From NCBI GenBank assembly GCA_035540955.1, contig DATLFP010000210.1:1-46627 (forward strand): a stretch of DNA of 46,627 nt. The letters are read 5' to 3'. This document shows positions 30,689 through 37,341 of the stretch, in pieces (the stretch's first letter is position 1; each line of letters opens with the position of its first letter). The DNA comes from DATLFP01 sp035540955 (lineage in GTDB: Bacteria; Actinomycetota; Acidimicrobiia; Acidimicrobiales; CADCSY01). A program made the translations under genes and the position numbers. The notes beneath the pieces are model-generated. The model saw only the letters and a list, made by a program, of their open reading frames with translations. It searched no databases and was not told the DNA's origin.

Positions 30689-32014
30689 CTAGCGGGCGAC
30701 GCCCCGGGATCCGAGGGTGGCGGTGATGGTGCGCTCCCGACCCCCTCGCTCGACGACGACCTGGACCTCGTCGCCGGGCGCCAGCGCCACGATGATCTCG
30801 CCGACGTCGGCCGGGCTCTCGACCGCCTCCCCGTTGATCGACAGGATCACGTCGCCGGCCTCGATGCCGGCGTCGTCGGCCGCCGAGCCGGGGACGATGT
30901 CGCTCACGAACGCGCCGGTCTCGGTGCGGATCCCGAGGCGCTCGATCACCGACGGCTGCACCTGATCGAGGGGCTGGGTGCGGACGCCGAGGAAGGCGTC
31001 GATCACGAGATCGCCGCCGCCCTCCTTGAGCTCGTCGATCAGCGGCAGCAGCTGGTCGATCGACAGCGCGAACCCGAGGTTCTCGGCCGCCCCGATGTTG
31101 GCCGACGCCGCGACCGCGGTGTTGACCCCGACCACCTCCCCGCCGGCGTTCACCAGGGGCCCGCCCGAGTTGCCCTGGTAGATGGCGGCGTCGGTCTGGA
31201 TGAGGTCGGTGAGGGTCGAGCCCGCCGACGGTGTGAGCTCGCGCCCCAGGGCCGACACGATCCCCGCGGTGACGCTGGGCGTGCCCCCGAGGCCCAGCGC
31301 GTTGCCGATGGCCACCACCGGATCGCCGACCCGCAGATCGGCGGACCGCCCGAACTGGACGGTGGCGAGCCCGTCGACGCCCCGCGCCTGGACGAGTGCC
31401 ACGTCGTTGGAGGGGATCCCGCCGACGACGTCGGCCTCGACCTCGCGGCCATCGGACAGCGTGAGCGTGATCCTGGTGGCGCCGTCGATCACGTGGTTGT
31501 TGGTGAGGACGAGGCCGTCCTCGGTGATGACCATCCCCGAGCCCGCGCCCCGGGCCAGACCACCGAAGCGGCCCAGGCCCTCGACGTTGATGGCGACGAC
31601 CGCGCCCTGCACCGCGTCGAGGACGGCATGCACGTCGATGGCCTGCCCGTTGGTGACGCCGACGGGCGGCGCCGGGCGGTCGTCGTCGGTGAGGCCCACG
31701 ACGCCCACGGCGACCGCGGCGGCGACCACCGCCCCCGCCACCGCCCCGGCCAGCGCCGCCCGCAGGTTCGACGGGCGCGGCTGCGGGACGGCCGGCGCCG
31801 CCGCCACCGGCGGCGGCGGCGGCGGGCTGCCGTAGGGGCTGCCGAGCGGCGGCTCGTCGTGGTGGGGCTCGTCCCGCTCGGTCTGATCGTGGTGGGGCTC
31901 ATCGCCGAGCGGCTCGACGGTGAGCTCGGTGGGATCGGTCAGCAGCCACGCCGGTCGCGACGGTTCTTCGGGGGGAAGCCGGTCGGGACCGAGGGGGTCG
32001 GTGTGGTCGTCCAT
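30689..32014 (-). CDS. htrA: HtrA/DegP-like membrane serine protease with PDZ
   Basis: 441 residues from ATG 32014, chosen over GTG 32017 because GAGGAG is then 5 nt away. Cytoplasmic, His- and Pro-rich N-terminus (EPHHDQTERDEPHHDEPPLG), one membrane helix (AALAGAVAGAVVAAAVAVGV), then a trypsin-like domain with the full triad: His in LTNNHVIDGA (about 173), Asp in PSNDVALVQARG (about 205), Ser in IYQGNSGGPLVNAGGEVVGV (about 282). One PDZ domain is at about 355-435 (GAFVSDIVPGSAADDAGIEA GDVILSING). It acts outside the membrane in protein quality control. Divergent from whiB, near the ECF sigma/anti-sigma pair. Confidence 0.95.
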   Translation of the reverse strand: MDDHTDPLGPDRLPPEEPSRPAWLLTDPTELTVEPLGDEPHHDQTERDEPHHDEPPLGSPYGSPPPPPPVAAAPAVPQPRPSNLRAALAGAVAGAVVAAAVAVGVVGLTDDDRPAPPVGVTNGQAIDVHAVLDAVQGAVVAINVEGLGRFGGLARGAGSGMVITEDGLVLTNNHVIDGATRITLTLSDGREVEADVVGGIPSNDVALVQARGVDGLATVQFGRSADLRVGDPVVAIGNALGLGGTPSVTAGIVSALGRELTPSAGSTLTDLIQTDAAIYQGNSGGPLVNAGGEVVGVNTAVAASANIGAAENLGFALSIDQLLPLIDELKEGGGDLVIDAFLGVRTQPLDQVQPSVIERLGIRTETGAFVSDIVPGSAADDAGIEAGDVILSINGEAVESPADVGEIIVALAPGDEVQVVVERGGRERTITATLGSRGVAR

Positions 32015-32155
32015 CACGACTCCTCAAGGAAGGGGGCACAAGCGACGATTGGGACAGGGACTTGATTGTCAGCGCAGAAGGGCGTTCTCTGTGCGGTGGG
32101 AGTTGCACGGATCGTGCGGACCCGCCTCGCTGGGGAACCGAAGGGCCAGGGGAAC

Positions 32156-32398
32156 ATGGACACGACTTGGATGGTGCTGGGGACCTGCCGCCAGGAGCGA
32201 CCGGCGGTGTTCTTCCCCAGCGACGGCGTGGGAGTCGACATCGCCCGGAGGATCTGCGGCGACTGCCCGGTGAAGGAGCCGTGCCTCGAGTACGCGCTCG
32301 ACGAGCGCATCGACCACGGCGTGTGGGGCGGGGCATCGGAGCGGGAGCGCCGGCGCATCCTGAAGTCTCGCCGGGTTCGGGTCACCGCCGGCATCTGA
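32156..32398 (+). CDS. WhiB-family iron-sulphur regulator
   Basis: 80 residues; ATG 32156 after AGGGG. The four WhiB cysteines are present: Cys in VLGTCRQERPAVFFPSDG, then ARRICGDCPVKEPCLEYALD, followed by the beta-turn GVWGGASERERRRI and a basic tail (KSRRVRV). WhiB proteins bind a [4Fe-4S] cluster and partner with the primary sigma factor. Placed between htrA and the anti-sigma factor. The 138-bp gap before it holds its promoter; a 5-bp inverted repeat at 32105-32117 (GCACG..CGTGC) lies in it. Confidence 0.93.
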   Translation: MDTTWMVLGTCRQERPAVFFPSDGVGVDIARRICGDCPVKEPCLEYALDERIDHGVWGGASERERRRILKSRRVRVTAGI

Positions 32399-32405
32399 GG
32401 CGCGG

Positions 32406-33284
32406 TCACGGCGCCAGCAGGTCGAGGGCCCGCCCGACCGACTGCTTGACCCGGGTGGTGAACGCCGGCTCGCGCGGACCGGGAAGGGCGCGAGCCACCT
32501 CGAGCACGGCATCGCCGGGCTCGTCTCCCACGAGGAGCACGACCATGCCCGGCCGCTCGACCACGACGAGCCGGCCGCCGGCCCGCGGGTCGTCCCAGCG
32601 CCATGCGCGCTGGCGCCCGATCTCGATCTCGCTCCCGTCGGCGGGCAGCGCCGTCCAGTCGATCGAGCCCTCCAGCTCGAAGATCGAGAGCCCGTAGGCA
32701 CCGCGGCGGTAGAGCAGGTGCACGCCGGCGCCCGACCGGTAGGCCTCGACCAGGCGATACCCGGCGATCATCGGCGGTGCCGCGTACGGGGCCCGCAGGT
32801 CTTCGAGGGCGTGGCGCTCGGCCGTGGTCGGCGGCGCCAGCGCCTCGGGCGCGAACCGCTCGGCTGCCGGAGCGATCACGCCGCCCGCCTCCAGCGCCGA
32901 CACCGTGGACGCGTGACGGGCGACCGCCATCGGCACCTCGGGATCGACCGGCGGTGGGCCGACGTCGGCGGCCGACAGGGCCAGGATGGCGAGCCCGGCG
33001 GCCACCGAACCGGCGGCGTTGACGAGCACCGCGGCGCGACGGCGTCGGGGGGCGAGGGCGACCACGTCGGGGGCGGCGACGAGCTCGGCGAGGAACGCCG
33101 GCGGCGGCTCGACGGCGGGCAGGAGACGGACGGCGCGGCGGGCGGCGCGCACCTCCTCGAGCTCGAGGCGGCACGCGGCGCACCCCGCCACGTGGACCCG
33201 CACCGCCTCGGCATCACGGACGTCGAGCTCGCCGTCGACGAGCGCCGAGAGCAGGTCGCCAGGGTGCAGCTCAGCCATCGCCAT
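32406..33284 (-). CDS. Membrane anti-sigma factor with zinc-finger (zf-HC2)
   Basis: 292 residues from ATG 33284; ATG 33278 and two upstream GTGs are alternatives. The N-terminal anti-sigma domain has LHPGDLLSALVDGELDVRDA and HVAGCAACRLELEEV, the H-x3-C-x2-C zinc motif of RseA/RsrA-type proteins. One membrane helix follows (AVLVNAAGSVAAGLAILALS). The outside domain (about 115-290) has a beta-rich region (GYRLVEAYRSGAGVHLLYRR, YGLSIFELEGSIDW) similar to RseB/MucB-like sensing parts. It overlaps the end of the ECF sigma gene and should hold that sigma factor inactive until cleavage or redox change. Confidence 0.9.
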   Translation of the reverse strand: MAMAELHPGDLLSALVDGELDVRDAEAVRVHVAGCAACRLELEEVRAARRAVRLLPAVEPPPAFLAELVAAPDVVALAPRRRRAAVLVNAAGSVAAGLAILALSAADVGPPPVDPEVPMAVARHASTVSALEAGGVIAPAAERFAPEALAPPTTAERHALEDLRAPYAAPPMIAGYRLVEAYRSGAGVHLLYRRGAYGLSIFELEGSIDWTALPADGSEIEIGRQRAWRWDDPRAGGRLVVVERPGMVVLLVGDEPGDAVLEVARALPGPREPAFTTRVKQSVGRALDLLAP

Positions 33285-33831
33285 CACCACGGGGCGCGGC
33301 GGGCGCCAACAGGTCGCGAAGCCGGGCCCGTCCCCGGTGGATGCGGCTGCGCACCGTGCCCACCGGGATGCCGAGATCGGCGGCGATCTCCTCGTACTGG
33401 AGGCCGACGACGTCGCACAGCACCACCGCCACCCGGAACTCCTCGGGGAGGGCGAGCAGGGCGGCCTGCACGTCGGCCGGCAGCGAGGTGGCGGCCACGA
33501 TCGCCTCGGGATCGGCGTCGGCGTCGGCCAGGAGGCGGTCGGCGTCGGGCGGAAGGGCGACCGATGGCCGGCGCCGGCGCCGGCGCACGTCGTCGAGGAA
33601 GGCGTTCGTCGTGATCCGGCTCAACCACCCCTCCAGCGATCCCGGTCGGTACGTCGCCAGGCCCCGCCGCACCCGCAGCAGGACCTCTTGGACGAGGTCC
33701 TGGGCGTCGGCGTCGTTGCCTGTCAGTCGGTACGCCACCGTGTAGAGGAACCGCCCATGGCTGCGGGCCAGCTCCTCCCACGTCGGCTTCTCCGGAACGT
33801 CGCCTTCCGGCGGGTGGTTCCCCGGGTTCAG
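33271..33831 (-). CDS. ECF-type sigma-70 factor
   Basis: 186 residues if started at CTG 33831; no ATG, GTG or TTG exists in frame before GTG 33738, which lies inside region 2. Region 2 starts upstream of that GTG (WEELARSHGRFLYTVAYRLT then GNDADAQDLVQEVLLRV), so a start at 33738 would remove its first helix. Region 4 is ALPEEFRVAVVLCDVVGLQY then EEIAADLGIPVGTVRSRIHR GRARLR. The CTG overlaps the tatA stop as CTGA. The anti-sigma gene overlaps its 3' end. This resembles the SigE/SigR ECF groups controlled by a zinc anti-sigma factor. Confidence 0.88.
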   Translation of the reverse strand: MNPGNHPPEGDVPEKPTWEELARSHGRFLYTVAYRLTGNDADAQDLVQEVLLRVRRGLATYRPGSLEGWLSRITTNAFLDDVRRRRRRPSVALPPDADRLLADADADPEAIVAATSLPADVQAALLALPEEFRVAVVLCDVVGLQYEEIAADLGIPVGTVRSRIHRGRARLRDLLAPAAPRGDGDG

Positions 33832-33998
33832 CTGGGGGGTGTTTCGTCCTTGGACGAGCTCGCCTCGTCCTGACCCTGACGGAACTCGCGCTGCGCCTCA
33901 CCCAGCGAGCGGGCGAGCTTCGGGAGCTTGGCGCCCCCGAAGAGGACGAGGACGATCACGAGGACGATGATGAGCTCGGGTGCCCCGATTGCTCCCAT
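33828..33998 (-). CDS. tatA: Sec-independent translocase subunit TatA
   Basis: 56 residues from ATG 33998. The N-terminal membrane helix and hinge are typical: MGAIGAPELIIVLVIVLVLF then GGAKLPKLARSLGEAQREFR, i.e. the F-G-x-x-x-L-P motif and amphipathic helix. The acidic/Ser tail is short (DEASSSKDETPPS). TatA oligomers open the membrane for folded proteins with twin-arginine signals. TatB-like features (longer amphipathic helix) are absent. The stop overlaps the putative CTG start of the sigma gene. In mycobacteria tatB follows sigE-rseA-htrA, so the neighbourhood is familiar. Confidence 0.92.
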   Translation of the reverse strand: MGAIGAPELIIVLVIVLVLFGGAKLPKLARSLGEAQREFRQGQDEASSSKDETPPS

Positions 33999-34036
33999 GC
34001 CCCGAGCGTACCCGTCCCCCTGCGATCCTGGCCTTC

Positions 34037-34798
34037 ATGTCGCGCCTGGTCTGCCCCGTCAACGTCTCCGAGGGGCGCTCCCGGCTGGTCATCGAGGCGC
34101 TGGCGGCGGCCGCCGGCGATGACCTGCTCGACCTGCACGTCGACGCCGACCACCACCGGTCGGTGCTGACCGTGGCCGGCGAGGACGCGCCCCGCCGGGT
34201 CGCCGCCGTCGCCGTGGCCCGCATCGACCTGCGCCGGCACCGCGGCGTGCACCCCCGGCTCGGAGCCGTGGACGTCGTCCCCTTCGTGCCGGTGGGCGCC
34301 AACCCCGTCGACGAGGCGGTCGCCGCCCGCGACCGGTACGCGGCGTGGAGCCCGGTGCCGTGCCTGCGCTTCGGTGCCGGCGGCCCGACCCTTCCCGAGC
34401 TGCGGCGCGCCGCCCGGGCCACGGTCGCCGCCCACCCGACAGCGGGCATCACGGCGGCGGGCGCTCGCCTCCCGCTGGTCGCATACAACGTGTGGCTGGC
34501 GGACGAGTCGCTGCGCACGGCGCGGGGCATCGCCGCCGCCGTGCGCGGACCCGCGGTCCGGGCGCTGGGCCTGGCTGTCGGCGGCGGGGTGCAGGTGTCG
34601 ATGAACCTCGTCGACCCGCTGGCGGTGGGCCCGGCGGACGCCTACGACGCGGTTGCCGCGCTCGCCGCCGTCGGACGCGCCGAGCTCGTGGGGCTGGTGC
34701 CGGGCGCCGTGCTCGAGCGGGTGCCGCCCGAGCGGTGGGAGCAGCTCGACCTCAGCCCCGACCGCACGGTCGAACGCCGGCTGGACCGGTCAGGCTGA
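34037..34798 (+). CDS. Glutamate formimidoyltransferase
   Basis: 253 residues from ATG 34037. N-terminal family motif VCPVNVSEGRSRLVIEALAA then LLDLHVDADHHRSVLTVAG, the H-H-R-S signature, LRRHRGVHPRLGAVDVVPFV (formiminoglutamate/folate site R-G-x-H-P-R-x-G) and VQVSMNLVDP near the C-terminus. It covers only the FTCD transferase domains; the cyclodeaminase part is absent. In the family it moves a formimino group from N-formimidoylglutamate to tetrahydrofolate in histidine breakdown. No hut genes are nearby. Its 3' end overlaps the convergent whiB by 9 bp. Confidence 0.9.
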   Translation: MSRLVCPVNVSEGRSRLVIEALAAAAGDDLLDLHVDADHHRSVLTVAGEDAPRRVAAVAVARIDLRRHRGVHPRLGAVDVVPFVPVGANPVDEAVAARDRYAAWSPVPCLRFGAGGPTLPELRRAARATVAAHPTAGITAAGARLPLVAYNVWLADESLRTARGIAAAVRGPAVRALGLAVGGGVQVSMNLVDPLAVGPADAYDAVAALAAVGRAELVGLVPGAVLERVPPERWEQLDLSPDRTVERRLDRSG

Positions 34799-35080
34799 GG
34801 CGGTGGTGGCGGCCGCCGAGCGGCGGGCGATGGCGCGGGCCCGGCGGATCCGGCGGCGCTCCCGCTCGCTCATGCCCCCCCAGATGCCGAACTTCTCGCT
34901 GTTCTGCAGGGCGTACTCGAGGCAGTCCTCCCGCACCACGCAGCCCCGGCAGACCTCCTTGGCCTCCTTGGTCGACGCCCCCCGCTCCGGGAAGAACAGG
35001 TCGGGATCGACGCCCAGGCAGTTCGCGTAGTCGTGCCAGCTGCGGTCTCCGGTGGCGATCTCGCTCGTGATGTCCCGCAT
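34790..35080 (-). CDS. WhiB-family iron-sulphur regulator
   Basis: 96 residues. WhiB motifs: Cys in DYANCLGVDPDLFFPERG, AKEVCRGCVVREDCLEYALQ, then KFGIWGGMSERERRRIRRAR, giving four Cys, the G[VI]WGG turn and an Arg-rich tail. The spacing resembles the WhiB1/WhiB2 group more than WhiB3 or WhiB7. Upstream is a perfectly symmetric 38-bp operator that overlaps the expected promoter (-10 like TAATTA), the strongest regulatory signal in the window. Confidence 0.94.
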   Translation of the reverse strand: MRDITSEIATGDRSWHDYANCLGVDPDLFFPERGASTKEAKEVCRGCVVREDCLEYALQNSEKFGIWGGMSERERRRIRRARAIARRSAAATTASA

Positions 35081-35106
35081 CGGTTGGAACCCCCCAAGGT
35101 GGGTCG

Positions 35107-35144
35107 GAGTGACTTGCGTGTAATTACAACACTGTCACTCCGGA
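35107..35144. promoter_or_regulatory. 38-bp two-fold symmetric operator upstream of whiB
   Basis: CGGAGTGAC (35107-35115), 5 nt, TGTAATTACA (35121-35130), 5 nt, GTCACTCCG (35136-35144). The outer arms are perfect 9-bp inverted repeats and the centre is a perfect 10-bp palindrome sharing the same axis. It ends 27 bp upstream of the whiB start and its AT-rich centre could be the -10. Confidence 0.75.
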
Positions 35145-35193
35145 ATCGCAAGGGGAGATGCTTGACAAGCCGATCGAGATCGGGCGGTCCTTC

Positions 35194-37206
35194 TTACGCG
35201 GGTCGCTTGCGGCCGAGACGGCGGCGGTGCTCGATGAAGTCGACGAGCACGTAGTCCCCCAGCGTGTCGGGGGTGGTGAAGAACGCCCGGCCGCCGTTGA
35301 GCTGGGTGAGCTTCTCGACGAAGGCCTTCAGGTAGCCGGACGCGTCGAGCATGAAGGTGTTGATCCGGATGTCCTCCCGCGTGCAGCGGTTGACCTCCTT
35401 GAGGGTGGCGTCGACGGTCTCGCGCACCGGCGGGTAGCTGAAGAACGGCTCGTCCATCCCCGGCTCGAAGTGGGCCGTCGGCTCGCCGTCGGTGATCATG
35501 ATGATCTGCTTGGTGCCCGACTCGCGCCCGAGCATCCGCCTCGCCAGCATCATCCCGTGCTGCATGTTCGTGCCGTAGTCGAAGTCCCAGCTCACCTCCG
35601 GGAGGTGCTCGGGCTTCAGCTCGCGGGCGACCTTGGAGAAGGTCACGATGCCGAGGAAGTCACGCGGGAACTGCGTGGAGATCAGCGAGTGCAGTGCCAT
35701 CGCCACCTTCTTGGCGGCGAGGAAGTTGTCGCGCATCGGCATGGACAGCGACACGTCGAGCATGAGCACCGTCGACGCCTTGGTGATCACCTCGGTCTGC
35801 TCGATCTCGAAGTCGTCGGGCGTGAGCTGCACCGGCGTCCCCGGACCGTTGCGGGCGATGGCGTTGCGGATCGTCCGGTGCAGGTCGAGGTTGAACGGGT
35901 CGCCGAACTCGTAGGGCTTCGATTGGTAGGCCCGCTCGTGCCCGGCGCCCTGCCGCTCCAGCTGGTGGCGGCCGCGGGTGTCCTTCAGCAGCTTGTCGAA
36001 CAGCTCGGCCAGCGCGTTCTGCCCGATCTTGCGGACCCCCCGGGGTGTGAGCTCGTAGCGGCCCTCCCGCTGCTCGATCATCCCGGCGTCCTCGAGCAGC
36101 TTGGCGACCTCCGACATGCGCTCGAGCGACAGCCCGGCCTCTTCGCCCAGGAGCTGCTTGGCTCGCTCCACGTCGACCTCGGCCAGGGCGCCGGGGTTGG
36201 ACGACGCTCGCAGCATCTGCTCGAGCTGGTCGAGGTCGCCGAGCTCCTGGAAGAGGCTCTGGGCCTCGCCCATGCCCAACGGGTTGTCGCCGCTGAAGCT
36301 GTAGCGGCGATCCCAGCCGGCCTGCGGGAACAGCTGGCGCAGGTGCTCGCCGAGCTGCTCGGCCTGCCAGCGGAGGTCCATGTCCTCCATGAGCTGATCC
36401 ATGAGGCCCTGCAGCTGCGCCCGCTGTTCGGGCGTCATCGAGTTGAGCATCGCCTGCATGGCGGCCATGCGCTGGGCCATGATCTCGAGCAGCTCGTCGA
36501 GGTTCTGCGGGTTCTCCGGGAAGAAGTCCCCGTACCGCTGCATGAACTCCTCGAAGGCCTCCTGCGTGTCCTCGCCCCGCTCCCGCTGCTCGAGCAGGGA
36601 GTTGAGCTCGCTCATCATGTCCTTCATCCGCTGCACCTGCGCGGGGTCGGGGTCGCTCATCGCCCCGGCCATCTGGTTGAACATCTGGTTCGCGAGCTGC
36701 TGACGCAGCTCGTCCATGAGCTCCTCGAACTGCTGCCGCGCCTCGGGCGAGGTGAACTCGTACTGCTGCAGCTCCTTGACCATCCCCGCGAGGTCGTTCG
36801 GCATCATGTCGAGCTGGAAGCGCTTCTCCTCGGCGGCCTGCTCGGCGATCTCCTGGCGGCGCTGGTCGCCCGACTGCCTGGCCTCGTCCTGGAACCGGTC
36901 GATGCCCTCCCGCTCGGTGTCGACGACGTCGCGGAGCTTCTCGGCGACCTCGTCGTAGACGCCGCCGAGGTCGTGCTGCTCGAGCCGCTCCCGCCGGCTG
37001 CGGCGCAGCTTCTCCAGCAGCTCCTGCAGGCCCTGGATGCGCTGCCCGTCGCGATCGCGGAAGCCGTGCTGGAGCAACCGGCGCAGCGCCATGTTCACGT
37101 CGCCGTGGTGGATCAGGTCGTCGCTGATCTCGGCGAGGACGGCGTCGGCGTCGAGGTCGAAGCCCTTCTGGGTCCCGTCCCAGCGGGAGTAGGAGACGCG
37201 CGGCAT
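35194..37206 (-). CDS. VWA-domain protein, partner of MoxR/Mg-chelatase-type AAA+
   Basis: 670 residues from ATG 37206. The N-terminal two thirds (to about 440) is helical, with long charged and Met/Gln-rich stretches (RRQEIAEQAAEEKRFQLDMM, QQLANQMFNQMAGAMSDPDP). The C-terminal VWA domain has the MIDAS motif VLMLDVSLSMPMRDNFLAAK (D-x-S-x-S) and IIMITDGEPTAHF. In this family the VWA protein works with a MoxR/BchI-like ATPase, which is encoded at the end of this window. The frame remains open far upstream of 37206 but there it is the antisense of the LivHM gene. Confidence 0.92.
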   Translation of the reverse strand: MPRVSYSRWDGTQKGFDLDADAVLAEISDDLIHHGDVNMALRRLLQHGFRDRDGQRIQGLQELLEKLRRSRRERLEQHDLGGVYDEVAEKLRDVVDTEREGIDRFQDEARQSGDQRRQEIAEQAAEEKRFQLDMMPNDLAGMVKELQQYEFTSPEARQQFEELMDELRQQLANQMFNQMAGAMSDPDPAQVQRMKDMMSELNSLLEQRERGEDTQEAFEEFMQRYGDFFPENPQNLDELLEIMAQRMAAMQAMLNSMTPEQRAQLQGLMDQLMEDMDLRWQAEQLGEHLRQLFPQAGWDRRYSFSGDNPLGMGEAQSLFQELGDLDQLEQMLRASSNPGALAEVDVERAKQLLGEEAGLSLERMSEVAKLLEDAGMIEQREGRYELTPRGVRKIGQNALAELFDKLLKDTRGRHQLERQGAGHERAYQSKPYEFGDPFNLDLHRTIRNAIARNGPGTPVQLTPDDFEIEQTEVITKASTVLMLDVSLSMPMRDNFLAAKKVAMALHSLISTQFPRDFLGIVTFSKVARELKPEHLPEVSWDFDYGTNMQHGMMLARRMLGRESGTKQIIMITDGEPTAHFEPGMDEPFFSYPPVRETVDATLKEVNRCTREDIRINTFMLDASGYLKAFVEKLTQLNGGRAFFTTPDTLGDYVLVDFIEHRRRLGRKRPA

Positions 37207-37247
37207 CCGCGGTGACGCTACCGGGCCGCCGCCGCCGTGGGCCCAAG

Positions 37248-37261
37248 TGACGGTTCCGTCA
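37248..37261. promoter_or_regulatory. Inverted repeat TGACGG-TT-CCGTCA
   Basis: Perfect 6-bp arms with a 2-nt centre, directly beside the AT-rich run AATTTTT, in the 135-bp gap between the divergent VWA gene and fused transporter operon. It is well placed to regulate either side. No regulator is identified. Confidence 0.45.
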
Positions 37262-37341
37262 ATTTTTCTCCCGGAGCGGCAGGGCCGGCTGGTGGAGGCG
37301 CCGAACCCTGCCCCCGGGATGGCGCGAAGGGGGGCTCTCTC

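Noticed and set aside
35107..35144. CRP-type site before whiB
   Set aside because: GTGAC/GTCAC arms resemble half-sites, but the spacing is 20 nt between them rather than 6, so a CRP site is not supported.
35158..37215. 685-codon Leu/His-rich open frame on the plus strand
   Set aside because: Exact antisense of the VWA gene; repeated LL/EL pattern reflects complementary codons for Gln/Glu-rich helices.
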